Assembly (NCBI RefSeq): GCF_016919165.1
Contig: NZ_JAFFPS010000031.1
Coordinates: 62,001 to 126,000, forward strand
Source: Leptospira chreensis
Lineage (GTDB): Bacteria > Spirochaetota > Leptospiria > Leptospirales > Leptospiraceae
Direction: 5' to 3'
DNA: 64,000 nucleotides
Part shown: piece by piece, positions 27,592-37,676 of the stretch
Position numbering within the stretch: the stretch's first letter is position 1
How the letters are laid out: each line of letters opens with the position of its first letter
Notes under the pieces: model-generated
What the model saw: only the letters and a program-made list of their open reading frames with translations
What the model was told of the DNA's origin: nothing
Database searches by the model: none
Made by a program: the position numbers and the translations under genes

Positions 27592-29089
27592 TCTATTCAT
27601 AACTTTAATATTCTGCCATTGTACAATCCCTGGCGAATCTAAGAATGCTTTTGATCCTACAACTTTAACTGGCGGTTCGGTTGCGGTTTTATCTACTTTA
27701 GTTTTTCCCAATCAAATTCAAATTACATCCAGATACCAACCAAACGATTATCCATCTTTTATCAAAACAGAAATATTAGATTTAGATCTCAGTGAACCTG
27801 TTGCCTATCATTTTACAAAAAATAACTTCCATGTATCAGAAAATTATAAAGACGATTTGGTACTTAGAGATGTATTCCCACTTTCGGAATCAAAGATTCG
27901 TGTTTTGTTTTCGGTATCCTCTCGTTCCGAATGGCGAGAACCCATTTCTTTATCCATCCAAAGACCAGAGTCCTTAGGATTTGATTCTTTTTCTGGAAAA
28001 GAATTCGAGTTCAAATTCCCTTACCCTCGTTATATTGGTTCGATCTCTGAAGCAAAAGGCAATATCACGTCCACATCTTTGTTAGATGGAAGGATATTAC
28101 TTGTAGGAGGAGTTTCGATTGCGGGGAACACTGTATCCACTGTCGAAATTTTTAATCCTGAAACTGGGTTATCTACCCTTCTCCCTCCATTAAATCAAAG
28201 TTTGGTGGGAATGGCAATCTGTACTGACTCAAGCGGTTTTGTTTATGTGTCGGGTGGTAAAACGGTTGCTGGAACTGCCACAACCAATTCTCAGATTAAT
28301 AATCGAATTTATCAAATCAATGGAATTGATCAAACAGTAGTAGAGCTTCCTGTTCTGATGCAGAAGAGAAGGTATGGTCATACTATGGTTTGTTTGCCGG
28401 ATGGGAACTTACTTGTTTCTGGCGGACAGTTTCAAGTAGGGAATGATCCATCTGCCATCACTAATGACCATGAACTCATATCCATACAAAATACAACTTT
28501 CACAGTGATGAGTTCTAGTTCCAATTTTCCAATCAATACTTTCTTTCAATTTGTAGAGTATGATGCCAATAAAAATAAGGTATTGTTTTTTGGAGGAAGG
28601 GATCGCCTCGATCCTTATGCTCTTTATTCCAATGTTATTTATAGTTTGGATGTTAATACTCAAACGTTAACTGCTTCTTCTGTTGTTATGCCTACTTCCA
28701 GATCCAATGTTAAAAGCATCGTGATGCCTGGAGGGGATCGATTGGTTTTGGGTGGTGTTATGGGCGGTGGTGTGGGTTCTCGGAGTATTGAATCTTGGAA
28801 CGAGGGGAGTTTAGTAACAAAAATCCATGGGTTCACAACTCGTTTTAAAAATGGAAGTTCCATTGTTCCTTTTTCCAATTCTCAAATCCTTTACACTGGC
28901 GGAGTGGATACTTATTATAAATCTGGAATTTTGGAATTATACGATCATATAGAAAAGAAAAATTTCATAGTCGATACAATGATGGATGCACGGTCGGAAC
29001 ATACTGCCATCCAAACTAGTCGAGGGATTGTTATTTTTGGCGATTCCGTATTAAATGACAGAAGAGTAGAATTGTATGGAAAAGATTAA
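27575..29089 (+). CDS. Kelch-repeat lipoprotein 1
   Basis: 504 residues with a spirochaetal lipoprotein signal ('LITLIFCHC-TIPG', Cys14 or 16) and the 'NAFDPTTL' segment common after such signals. An immunoglobulin-like strand-rich part (about 40-150) is followed by kelch motifs ending in Gly-Gly pairs ('LLVGGVS', 'VYVSGGKT', 'LLVSGGQF', 'VLFFGGRD', 'LVLGGVMGGG'). Such beta-propellers mediate binding, not catalysis. Surface or periplasmic. Overlaps the caspase stop by 17 bp and the next kelch gene's start by 14 bp. Confidence 0.85.
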   Translation: MRCSFSLFITLIFCHCTIPGESKNAFDPTTLTGGSVAVLSTLVFPNQIQITSRYQPNDYPSFIKTEILDLDLSEPVAYHFTKNNFHVSENYKDDLVLRDVFPLSESKIRVLFSVSSRSEWREPISLSIQRPESLGFDSFSGKEFEFKFPYPRYIGSISEAKGNITSTSLLDGRILLVGGVSIAGNTVSTVEIFNPETGLSTLLPPLNQSLVGMAICTDSSGFVYVSGGKTVAGTATTNSQINNRIYQINGIDQTVVELPVLMQKRRYGHTMVCLPDGNLLVSGGQFQVGNDPSAITNDHELISIQNTTFTVMSSSSNFPINTFFQFVEYDANKNKVLFFGGRDRLDPYALYSNVIYSLDVNTQTLTASSVVMPTSRSNVKSIVMPGGDRLVLGGVMGGGVGSRSIESWNEGSLVTKIHGFTTRFKNGSSIVPFSNSQILYTGGVDTYYKSGILELYDHIEKKNFIVDTMMDARSEHTAIQTSRGIVIFGDSVLNDRRVELYGKD

Positions 29090-30929
29090 ATTCCTATTTC
29101 TACTTTTATGTTTTGTATCCTGTAAAGTGACTCCAGGTAAAAACATATTTGATCCAAACTCACAAACCAGTTTAGGGTTACTTCTTTTGGGTGTTGAACC
29201 TATAGTGAATATGGAGTTTTCAACAAATCGCGTGCAACCTGGCGGCACCATTTATGTATCCACTAACCATGATTTTACGGGAAGAATTGACGGTTTAAAA
29301 TTACCAGTTTCTGGACCTGGAGTGAGTCCTATTTCCCAGATCATTCCTCGAAGTCGATATTTATATGAAGTCCGCATGAAACCATCCATTACAAATGGTA
29401 AGTTCAGTATCAACCTGAAGGATTATTATTTAAACGAATCACTTTTGGTGAATCCAGAAAACTTTGAGTTTGAAATTGATTCACAACCGCCGGGTTTAGA
29501 ACTCCGTACTGGAAATGGAATCGATATTTCTGAATTGCAGTCTGGTTTTTTGGATATTGTTTCTAATGAAGACATTGTATGGGATGGAAACTTATCCCAG
29601 GTTACATTGACTGGGACTGCTAAAAACAGTCTTGTTGTTTCTGATGTTATTGTTTCATCGCGTAATATACGTTTGTTGTTTGCAGGAAATCCTAATTCGA
29701 ATGGTGGTATACTGACCATTTCATTGTTGAATGTGAAAGACAAAGCCTCTAATTCACACGGGACAATGATGGTTCCAGTGAATGTATTTGCATTCAAAAG
29801 TGGGCCTAATCTACATGTGGCGAGAAGGTCTTGTGTTGGTATTGAACTGAATGATGGACGGAGAATCGTTCTTGGTGGAAGGGCCAAAAAAGATGTTCTC
29901 ATCAATGGCAATGGAACTTTGAGTCACGCAGAGTTTTATGATTCGGTTTCCAAACAGTTTGTTTCTGCCCCTGAGATGATTTACCGCAGGCAAGAATTTG
30001 ATGTGGTCAAACTTGCAGATGGAAGACTTTTTGTCTCTGGTGGGTTTGGTGGTAAGGTGGGGGACCCATCCAATGGAAGTCTCACATCCACTGAAGTGTA
30101 TGACCCGGTCACAAATACTTGGACTGAGGGTCCCCAGCTGACAACACCTCGTCAGTTACATAAAATGACCGTTCTTCCGAATGGAGATGTTTTGGTAGTT
30201 GGGGGTTTAAGTCCCTTTAAACCATTCCAATCCGTTGCTATGGTAGAATTAGTTCATATTACCCATAACCCAGCCGCTATGACGGTAGAAACCATTGGGG
30301 ATTTGACCGATTCTCGGGGCAAACAAACCCAAACTCTTTCGCATTCCTCTGGTAAGGTGGTGATTTTTGGAGGGGAAAGATCTGACGTAACGGGCCCCAT
30401 GCCGAACGATTTTAATGCATATGCTTTGGATTCAATTGCAGTCTACGATATCAATTCTAAAACTCTTACCAACTCCTCTGCCAAAGTTTATAAAAGATTC
30501 AATCATTTCTCCCATGAATTGGCTAATGGAGAGATATTGATTCTCGGTGGTGTGAATTCTCGTTTTGATATTAGCCAACCAGTATTACGTGCTCAGATTT
30601 ATAATCCAGTAACAGATACGATTAGAGATCATAAAAATTTATTGTTTGGAAGAGAATGGGGTTCTTCCTTTCTTTTTCCTTATGGAAAAGATCAACTCAT
30701 CGTTGCAGGTGGATTGGAATACCGAACCATCAATGGCTCCACTTTTGATTCCATTCATGATACAGAGTCATGGTCGGAATCAATCAATCGATTTTATATG
30801 ACAAGTCGTTCCTTAAATGCTCGTTGGGAAGGATGTGATATCCGTTATTCTTCGGCCGGTGGAGGAATGATTCTTGGTGGTAGGATAGGTGAAATTCTTG
30901 GGAACACGGAGGAATATAGTTTTGAATAA
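29076..30929 (+). CDS. Kelch-repeat lipoprotein 2
   Basis: 617 residues, signal 'LLLCFVSC-KVTPG' (lipidated Cys16) and 'NIFDPNSQ'. An Ig-like N-terminal part contains 'DSQPPGLELRTGNG'-type loops (about 130-250), then six or so kelch blades ('IVLGGRAKKD', 'LFVSGGFGGK', 'VLVVGGLSPF', 'VVIFGGERSD', 'ILILGGVNSR', 'LIVAGGLEY'). A diverged paralog of the preceding and following genes, presumably from tandem duplication. The last 8 bases overlap the TTG start of the next gene. Confidence 0.85.
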   Translation: MEKIKFLFLLLCFVSCKVTPGKNIFDPNSQTSLGLLLLGVEPIVNMEFSTNRVQPGGTIYVSTNHDFTGRIDGLKLPVSGPGVSPISQIIPRSRYLYEVRMKPSITNGKFSINLKDYYLNESLLVNPENFEFEIDSQPPGLELRTGNGIDISELQSGFLDIVSNEDIVWDGNLSQVTLTGTAKNSLVVSDVIVSSRNIRLLFAGNPNSNGGILTISLLNVKDKASNSHGTMMVPVNVFAFKSGPNLHVARRSCVGIELNDGRRIVLGGRAKKDVLINGNGTLSHAEFYDSVSKQFVSAPEMIYRRQEFDVVKLADGRLFVSGGFGGKVGDPSNGSLTSTEVYDPVTNTWTEGPQLTTPRQLHKMTVLPNGDVLVVGGLSPFKPFQSVAMVELVHITHNPAAMTVETIGDLTDSRGKQTQTLSHSSGKVVIFGGERSDVTGPMPNDFNAYALDSIAVYDINSKTLTNSSAKVYKRFNHFSHELANGEILILGGVNSRFDISQPVLRAQIYNPVTDTIRDHKNLLFGREWGSSFLFPYGKDQLIVAGGLEYRTINGSTFDSIHDTESWSESINRFYMTSRSLNARWEGCDIRYSSAGGGMILGGRIGEILGNTEEYSFE

Positions 30930-32676
30930 ATTATTTTCTTTCATATTTCTGTTTTTGATTGGATGTATGTTCCCTTCCGAATATAGGAATTTGTACGATC
31001 AAAAATCCACAGCCGGGGTAATCCTAAGTGCGTTTTTTTATTCCAGTCCTTTTAGCTGTTCAACGAATGCAAATGGGAAGTCTCTCGGTAATGTAGACCA
31101 GGTTCTTTTGCAATGTAACCGAGAACTCGCAAGTTTAGATACCAATTATCTTGCAGAGTCAAACCAAAGTATTTTTTCAAACATTCAATTTTCTAAAATT
31201 GAATCGGATCGACTGCTCATCACCTTTGACCCCCTAACAGATGATGGTCGCTACGAATTGGTTCTCTCTGGAATCGTTTCCTCAGCAGGAGAAACTCTGC
31301 TTGAAGATAAACTCCCTATTATCATCGATACACAAATTCCAACGGTTTCCTTAAATGGATATATACCAATTACAGATTATACATTTTTCTCGACTCGGTA
31401 TTGGGACTTCACCAGCTCTGAACCCTTGGCCAATTTTGGACCACCTATTTTAAGTGGATCGCTTGCTTCCTCCGTTGTACTTCGCTCAGTACAAAAGATA
31501 ACTGAAACGAGTTACCGAGTGTATTTCGAAACTAATTTTTCATCAAATGGGCCTGGTTCTCTTACTTTACAGTTTTCGAATTCAAAAGACAATGCATCCA
31601 ATCTTGTTTCGAATTCCGTCACGGTTCAGTTCATTGGGCTTGTACAAGGACCATCCTTAAATCGTGGTCGATCTGAGTTTGATGCCTTTCAGAACGACAA
31701 CGGAGATGTGATTGCCATTTACGGAAAGAATTCGAGTGCTGAAATTTTGCGTAAAGGAGCCACTAGTTTTGTCCTAACAAACCCCAGCCTTCCTGAGAAT
31801 CTTCAAGGAGAAAGAGGAGTGATGTTGGATGGGAAAAAATTACTCATCACTGGTGGACTTCCATCTAACACGGCCTATACAATGACCGCTAGTTATATTT
31901 TTGATACAGAAACAACAGCCTTTACCCCTACCGGGAGTATGAATGGGGGAAGGCATTTACATAATATTGTCAAACTTCAAGATGGCAAAGTAATTGTACT
32001 TGGTGGGATTCGGGATTATGCGCCCGTAGGACCTGCTTATTTTACTTCTTCGAATACTGCTGAGATATATGATCCGGCAACAGGCAATTTTCGAGAAATT
32101 ACCAATCGAATGATGACACCTAGATCATTTTCTTGTTCGGTGTTACTCGATGATGGAAGAGTGCTCGTGATTGGTGGTACGGACGGGATTTTTTCACCGA
32201 AAGATACAACGGAATTTTTTGATCCGACGACAGAAACGTTTTCCTGGGGTCCAACCTTGCCGGTTCCTGTTGGTGCATTAAAATGTATGAAGTTATTAGA
32301 TGGAAATATTTTGATTTATGGTGCTCAGCTATCCAACTTAAACAACTCTACCATGTTATTTGATAAAACACGAAATCAAATATTTACCATAGCAAATTCC
32401 AAAATTCGTAGAGAGTGGAGTATTGCATCAGAACTTCCCGATGGTGGGATTTTGTTTTATGGTGGTGCTTACCGTTATAATACAAGTGAACCAAGTCGAA
32501 CCATAGAAAAACTGGATTATGGAAAGAGTAATAGTTTTTTTGATATGGGTATGGCCAAGTATAGTGTATCAAAACATAGTGGTGTCAAATTTTCGGATGG
32601 AACATTGTTTTTTCTTGGTGGGGAAATTGGTGGAATGTTTCATCATGAAACGGAATATTACGGACTTATCCATTAG
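30922..32676 (+). CDS. Kelch-repeat lipoprotein 3
   Basis: I start at TTG 30922, eight bases after GGAGGA; the longer ATG-type frame from 30889 would put ten extra residues before the signal peptide. About 584 residues, signal 'FSFIFLFLIGC-MFPSE'. An Ig-like region ('PIIIDTQIPTVSL') is followed by kelch blades ('LLITGGLPS', 'VIVLGGIRDY', 'VLVIGGTDGI', 'ILFYGGAYRY', 'LFFLGGEIGG'). Third tandem paralog. Presumed envelope ligand-binding partner of the caspase-like protein. Confidence 0.85.
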   Translation: MNKLFSFIFLFLIGCMFPSEYRNLYDQKSTAGVILSAFFYSSPFSCSTNANGKSLGNVDQVLLQCNRELASLDTNYLAESNQSIFSNIQFSKIESDRLLITFDPLTDDGRYELVLSGIVSSAGETLLEDKLPIIIDTQIPTVSLNGYIPITDYTFFSTRYWDFTSSEPLANFGPPILSGSLASSVVLRSVQKITETSYRVYFETNFSSNGPGSLTLQFSNSKDNASNLVSNSVTVQFIGLVQGPSLNRGRSEFDAFQNDNGDVIAIYGKNSSAEILRKGATSFVLTNPSLPENLQGERGVMLDGKKLLITGGLPSNTAYTMTASYIFDTETTAFTPTGSMNGGRHLHNIVKLQDGKVIVLGGIRDYAPVGPAYFTSSNTAEIYDPATGNFREITNRMMTPRSFSCSVLLDDGRVLVIGGTDGIFSPKDTTEFFDPTTETFSWGPTLPVPVGALKCMKLLDGNILIYGAQLSNLNNSTMLFDKTRNQIFTIANSKIRREWSIASELPDGGILFYGGAYRYNTSEPSRTIEKLDYGKSNSFFDMGMAKYSVSKHSGVKFSDGTLFFLGGEIGGMFHHETEYYGLIH

Positions 32677-32681
32677 AATTT

Positions 32682-33404
32682 ATGCCTCATGATAATGGCC
32701 GTATCTACGGCTCCTTTAAAAAAATTTGTATTCCCGAATCGGACTTAAAGATAGAAGCAGAATCCATTCTCCCTAACTTAAAATCGTTGAAATTCGATTG
32801 GGAGACAGGTCAGATATCCGACAGCCAACTTAGTTTTCAAATTGTACTATTATATTTAGAACGTAGAGTCAAAAAACACCCTTTTCTTAGAATGGGAAAA
32901 CCATTGCCGAACCGAACCCAATCGAAAGAATTTTTAGAAGTAGTTCGATTTTATGGAATGCCTGATACCGTACGATTTGCACTTTGGAAATGGCATATCG
33001 GAGAGTGGGATATCAGACTCATAAACTACAACCCAAGTTCATTAGAAATGTTAGAATCCCAAAGTAGAGGATATCGATATTCAACAATCAGTTGGGATCA
33101 CGCTATGGAAGGAAGTTTGGTCGAAGACAAAAGAGATGCCTTCGAACATCTCCTTCATGACTTAGCTCATGCCTATATGTTCTTTCGAGAAGATTATGAT
33201 TTTGAAGGACAGAAACAATTTTTTAGTGAGATGTGGTTGGATTATCCAAAATACGAGTCCGTATTAGAAACAAATCCAGTGTTTCGATCTAAATTTGATT
33301 ATTGTATCTCAGATATGAATTCGCATCCGGCCCATTTAACTTCTTATTGGAATGCCATTCGAAGAGAAGCTGGAATTCCCATTCATTCGGATCTTAGAGT
33401 TTAG
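32682..33404 (+). CDS. Conserved hypothetical, possible HxxxH metal-binding protein
   Basis: 240 residues, five bases after the third kelch gene. No signal peptide. A helix with 'FEHLLHDLAHAYMFFRED' gives H-x3-H-x3-H spacing and acidic residues, compatible with a metal site, but I know no family to match. It ends 11 bp into the opposing MazG-like gene. Role unknown. Confidence 0.75.
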   Translation: MPHDNGRIYGSFKKICIPESDLKIEAESILPNLKSLKFDWETGQISDSQLSFQIVLLYLERRVKKHPFLRMGKPLPNRTQSKEFLEVVRFYGMPDTVRFALWKWHIGEWDIRLINYNPSSLEMLESQSRGYRYSTISWDHAMEGSLVEDKRDAFEHLLHDLAHAYMFFREDYDFEGQKQFFSEMWLDYPKYESVLETNPVFRSKFDYCISDMNSHPAHLTSYWNAIRREAGIPIHSDLRV

Positions 33405-33732
33405 GATTGTTTTTGTGTCGATTGATATCGCGTTTTGTATTTTTTTGAATCGTGGTTTGGATGGCATCTTGTAAAGAGATCCCCATCTGATTTGCTAAAC
33501 AAGTGAGTACAAATAAAATGTCACCAATCTCACCGGGAATATTGTCTGCGGACTCTCCGGCCTTGAAGGACTGGTCTCCGTACTTTCTTGCCATTAATCT
33601 AGAAAGTTCACCCACTTCTTCCATTAGAATTGATAAATTGGTGAGTTCGGAAAAATATCTAACCCCAATGGTCTGAATCCAATCGTTAACCTCTGATTGT
33701 AATTGGTTTAGACTGATGTCATCGTTTCCCAA
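33394..33732 (-). CDS. MazG-like nucleotide pyrophosphohydrolase
   Basis: The TTG at 33732 has TGGAG seven bases upstream, preferred over ATG 33756 with none. About 112 residues. 'ILMEEVGELSRLM' (E-E-x-x-E) and 'EIGDILFVLTCLANQ' (E-x-x-D) are the magnesium-binding signature of all-alpha NTP pyrophosphohydrolases, which hydrolyse non-canonical or excess NTPs to NMP. Single-domain form, probably a homo-tetramer. Last gene of the glycan/acylation run, overlapping the SGNH stop by about 14 bp. Confidence 0.85.
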   Translation of the reverse strand: MGNDDISLNQLQSEVNDWIQTIGVRYFSELTNLSILMEEVGELSRLMARKYGDQSFKAGESADNIPGEIGDILFVLTCLANQMGISLQDAIQTTIQKNTKRDINRHKNNPKL

Positions 33733-34864
33733 GTTTTTTCTCCAGCGCATCAGCAAGGATTCCGGAAAACTCTTTCATACCTGCTTCATTTAAATGGATT
33801 AAATCAAAACAGTATTTGCCGTTAGTGGCACCAAGGGAATCTTGTAAGTCCATTTGATCCAGAGTTTGGTGAGAAGACAAAGCTTCTTTTAATCCATCTA
33901 ACCATACCTTCATTCTCCCTTCATTGTTTACCTTTCGAATGACATCGGAATAAGGAGCAAAGACATTAACGATATGAATTTTTTTATTCCCAATGAAGTC
34001 ATACATCTTCTTTAATCTTCGAAAATACCTTCTGGTATCGTCTGTAGCATTTGAATCTTGTGGGACTACACTGGCAATACCACAAGTTTCAAATAACATA
34101 CGTCTGTGATCTGGATTGGAGGCTTTGGGAATGTCCAAAGGAAGGTTTAGTGCCAATCGGTTCAAACAATCATCTACACTGGTTAAATTGTATTCATCGA
34201 TGGATTCAGGATGATCATTTTCATAATCCCAAGGATTGGTGTTTGGATTTTTGTTATTTCTGGAAATTGCTTTCAATCGTTCATTAAAATTGATCACAAA
34301 ATCAGACAAATCTTTGCGATAGGCGACAGATTTAAAAACAAGATAAAGATAATTTGGAAATTGAAGATTGTATTCAAAATCGAGAACGGTAGGGATTGCT
34401 TTAAAGTTTCCAAGTTCCGATAACATCGCTAAGGTGGGATCTACGATATAATTTCTATCAACCCAAGGCATTCCAGGTTCCATTACATGTAAGATGATTT
34501 TTACATTAGGAAACTTTTGTAAATATTCCTCTAAAATTCGGTGTTGGACAACAAGTTCCGAACCACGAACTGCTATGGATTGAGTCTTCCATCCTGATTT
34601 TTGGAGCCTTTCATTGAGTATCCGAACACTAATCCCTTCAAAGGCCACAGAAGTCCCAACAATCAAAATATCTGGATCTAGGACATCTCGTTTGGAGACT
34701 ACATGTTCTGTAACACGGTTGATATTGGAGGCATAGGAATTCTTTTTTAAAAAGGGTTTATAAAATCCCAATTGAAGGATGGTTTCGAATATTAGTAGGA
34801 ACAGAACTGCGACTACTAACTTTTTATCAGTAAGAAATGAGATGGTTTCTTTGAGTAAGTTCAT
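33719..34864 (-). CDS. SGNH-like partner of second MBOAT protein
   Basis: 381 residues with an N-terminal membrane anchor (about 15-35). 'DILIVGTSVAFEGISV' carries the nucleophile Ser72 and 'FDLIHLNEAGM' the D354-x-x-H357 dyad. Same layout as the SGNH protein at 16.2 kb but shorter and clearly diverged. Two bases after the MBOAT stop. Expected to complete acyl transfer outside the inner membrane. Confidence 0.8.
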   Translation of the reverse strand: MNLLKETISFLTDKKLVVAVLFLLIFETILQLGFYKPFLKKNSYASNINRVTEHVVSKRDVLDPDILIVGTSVAFEGISVRILNERLQKSGWKTQSIAVRGSELVVQHRILEEYLQKFPNVKIILHVMEPGMPWVDRNYIVDPTLAMLSELGNFKAIPTVLDFEYNLQFPNYLYLVFKSVAYRKDLSDFVINFNERLKAISRNNKNPNTNPWDYENDHPESIDEYNLTSVDDCLNRLALNLPLDIPKASNPDHRRMLFETCGIASVVPQDSNATDDTRRYFRRLKKMYDFIGNKKIHIVNVFAPYSDVIRKVNNEGRMKVWLDGLKEALSSHQTLDQMDLQDSLGATNGKYCFDLIHLNEAGMKEFSGILADALEKKLGKR

Positions 34865-34866
34865 AA

Positions 34867-36363
34867 TTAAAATTGAAAGTAGAGGAAGTTCTGACTTTCA
34901 GTGACTCCAAAAAGTAGTAATAATAATATATTCACAATGACGAAGGTTGTATACTTCACCCAACTTCCCGTGAGAAGGGTAGGGATTTGTCTTTTAGAAA
35001 AAATGTAACTCGCTGCAAAACAAATCACAAGTAGAATCCCAAATCGATAGTTGGTCCACCTTGTGAGTGGCGCTACAGAATCACCCAGAAAAACAAGAGC
35101 TTTCATCATTGGGATCGCTTTTTCCATTGTCTCTGCTCGGAAGAGAATGAAACCAAAAGCCAAACAAAACATAGTAAAGATACGAGCGAATAAATCATAC
35201 ACTCTACCGCCTCGCCCGTTTAGGAATTTAGCTAGTTTGGTATCCCCATAGAACTTATGCGAAAGTAACATGGTTCCTTGCCAAATTCCCCAACCTACAT
35301 AGTGGTAAGCCGCTCCATGCCAAAGCCCTGCAAAAAGCCAAGTAATCATAATGTTCCGAATATACATGATGATACTGACCCTTGAGCCACCTAACGGAAT
35401 ATAAATGTAGTCTCTAATCCATGTAGAAAATGATATATGCCATCTGGACCAGTGGTCGGCTATGTTTCGGCACGACATGGGGAAGTTGAAGTTTGGATTG
35501 AATTGGAATCCAAATAACCGGGCCACCCCAATGGCGATATCGGTATACCCAGCAAAATCAAAATAAATTTGCCAACCGAAGGCAAGAGCTCCGGTCCAAA
35601 TTTCTATTGTATTTAGATTTTGATAGTTTGCAAATGTGGAGTCCACAACGCGAGCAAGGTTGTCAGCAAAAACAATTTTTCTTGTAAACCCAATCAAAAT
35701 CAAAGCAAAGGCAGCTTCGATATGTTCTTTGTAAACACTGAGGCGAAAATCTAAATCGCGAAAGAAAGTTTCGGCACGAACTATGGGACCCGCAACAAGT
35801 TGTGGAAAGAAGGCAACATACAAAGCAAAATCGAGAAATGATTTCCTTGCTTCAATTTTGCGATTGTATACATCAATGGTATAACTCATTGACTGAAAAG
35901 TATAAAAGGAAATTCCAACAGGAAGGATGATGTTTTGTTTCGGGAATTGGTACGCACCTAAGAGGTGAATGTCGTTGATGACCCCGAGAAGAAAGTCTGT
36001 ATATTTAAAGAATCCCAGGGTTCCAATGTTTACAACTAGGGAAAGAACAAGTAACCAACCTCTTGTGCTATCACTATCCTTTTTTTCTTCGATCAGTCTA
36101 GCTGCAAAGTAGTCGATAACAGTTGAAAAAATCAGAATGAAAACATAAGGATTGATTTTGAAATCACAGTAGAGCCGATCTGTATAAAATTTGAATCCAT
36201 CTGTCGCCATCGCCGTACAGGAAATCGATGATGGTTGCCAAGCCATGTAAAAGTAATAACTGGTGAGTAAGAAAAAGAGTTTCTGCCAGCGATTCTTTAG
36301 AAGATTACCAACGATGATCGTTAAAAAGAAAAATACTAAAAATTCAAAAGAGTTAAATAACAT
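34867..36363 (-). CDS. MBOAT-family O-acyltransferase (second copy)
   Basis: 498 residues, polytopic. 'FFKYTDFLLGVINDI', 'YTFQSMSYTIDVYNRKIE', 'AFFPQLVAGPIVRAE', 'DFAGYTDIAIGVARL', 'NIADHWSRWHISFSTWIRDY' and the catalytic 'AGLWHGAAYHYVGWG'. It has an extra loop near residue 50 ('TAMATDGFKFYTDRLYC') absent from the first copy. Neighbouring glycosyltransferases suggest it acylates a cell-surface glycan or lipid-linked sugar. Confidence 0.9.
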   Translation of the reverse strand: MLFNSFEFLVFFFLTIIVGNLLKNRWQKLFFLLTSYYFYMAWQPSSISCTAMATDGFKFYTDRLYCDFKINPYVFILIFSTVIDYFAARLIEEKKDSDSTRGWLLVLSLVVNIGTLGFFKYTDFLLGVINDIHLLGAYQFPKQNIILPVGISFYTFQSMSYTIDVYNRKIEARKSFLDFALYVAFFPQLVAGPIVRAETFFRDLDFRLSVYKEHIEAAFALILIGFTRKIVFADNLARVVDSTFANYQNLNTIEIWTGALAFGWQIYFDFAGYTDIAIGVARLFGFQFNPNFNFPMSCRNIADHWSRWHISFSTWIRDYIYIPLGGSRVSIIMYIRNIMITWLFAGLWHGAAYHYVGWGIWQGTMLLSHKFYGDTKLAKFLNGRGGRVYDLFARIFTMFCLAFGFILFRAETMEKAIPMMKALVFLGDSVAPLTRWTNYRFGILLVICFAASYIFSKRQIPTLLTGSWVKYTTFVIVNILLLLLFGVTESQNFLYFQF

Positions 36364-36374
36364 TGATTTGATTC

Positions 36375-37661
36375 CTAACGGTAAATTGATTCTTCGGCTA
36401 ACTTTTCAACAGGTCCCTGAATTCCTTCCGTGTATCCAAATTTTGGGCCGATGGAACGGGGAAGAGTCGAAAAGGTAAAATTGGTACTGAAGTAAAAAAG
36501 AAATAATACTAAGTAAATTGTATGAAGGATGGATTTTGAAAATCTAGGTAACATAGGGATTGATAAAGATTGTAAGGTATAGGAATTCAAGATCCAAAGA
36601 CCAATCGTTGTTCCCACCCAAAATTCAAAGAAATATCCTTCCCACCATGTATAAAATCCAATCGAAGGGATAAGCCAAAACACCATCACCAATAGTTCTT
36701 GTTTGTATCGGGCCCACATAGTACGGAAATTCAAAATTCCCAGACTCAAACTAAAAATCCAGAATAAAAGATTCAAATTGTAGGGAAGGTGTTTGGGGTT
36801 TTGGAAGTCAAATAGGTTCACTCGGAATTTCGGAATGATGTTCTGGAATACTAAAAATGCGTCTCCGATCCCTCGGTAAAAGTACAATACATAGTTTTTT
36901 TCCTCTCCGAGACTTGTTCCCCATCGGTTGATGGCCGCATACAAAAACATCCAAAAAGAAAAATGTTTTTCATCCAATGGACCAAGTCCCCTTTTTAAGA
37001 TGACGAACCCAACAAATAAATAAGAAAGGATAGTCGCAACTCCAAGGCAGGTCAGATAAACAAAAATGATTCTGAGTTTTTTGCCTAAACTTCTGTTAGG
37101 GGAGAGGAAGATTGCCATAGGAACCATTCCAAAGTGGATTACATTGGATTGGTGGAAATAGATGCTAAAAAGTTGGATGATCCATAATATAAGGATATGT
37201 TTTGTTTGTAAACCTTGCCTTAGATAATAAATCGTAAATAAAAATAACAGAGCCATCAAACAGGAATGGATGAGGGGAGTGTCATTGTGCAAACTATAAA
37301 ACCAAAAGGCTTGTGTGACTTGAATGACAAGAGCAAGAATGACCCCGAGTACTAAGTCCTTGTAGAGTTTGTAATAGAGCCAAATAAAAAGCCCTAAAAA
37401 GAATAAGGAAAAACTTAGGATCCTTAATCGTAAAAAGAACATAATGTCCGTTGTCGGATAAATATTACGAATCATCTTCCAATAAAGTAGTCCTGAAGAT
37501 TCAAAGCCCAAATGGTGCGGATTGAAAAATGCTGATTCCACTCGGTCTTTTTGAATATTGAGTGCATAGACACAAGAATCCCAATCAAAGGCCCGGGATA
37601 GGTATCTTAGATGGAATAAAAAAAGAACGAGTAGTAAAAGAAGAATGAATAACTTTTTCAA
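36375..37661 (-). CDS. Polytopic membrane protein, GT-C-like
   Basis: 428 residues, about ten membrane segments, starting with a short signal-anchor. 'LSRAFDWDSCVYAL' soon after the first helix puts acidic residues in the first outer loop, as in GT-C glycosyltransferases; no exact family recognised. Eleven bases before the MBOAT start and fifteen after the preceding small membrane protein. Likely uses a polyprenyl-phosphate sugar donor. Confidence 0.65.
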   Translation of the reverse strand: MKKLFILLLLLVLFLFHLRYLSRAFDWDSCVYALNIQKDRVESAFFNPHHLGFESSGLLYWKMIRNIYPTTDIMFFLRLRILSFSLFFLGLFIWLYYKLYKDLVLGVILALVIQVTQAFWFYSLHNDTPLIHSCLMALLFLFTIYYLRQGLQTKHILILWIIQLFSIYFHQSNVIHFGMVPMAIFLSPNRSLGKKLRIIFVYLTCLGVATILSYLFVGFVILKRGLGPLDEKHFSFWMFLYAAINRWGTSLGEEKNYVLYFYRGIGDAFLVFQNIIPKFRVNLFDFQNPKHLPYNLNLLFWIFSLSLGILNFRTMWARYKQELLVMVFWLIPSIGFYTWWEGYFFEFWVGTTIGLWILNSYTLQSLSIPMLPRFSKSILHTIYLVLFLFYFSTNFTFSTLPRSIGPKFGYTEGIQGPVEKLAEESIYR

Positions 37662-37676
37662 GAACCCAAGTCCAAT

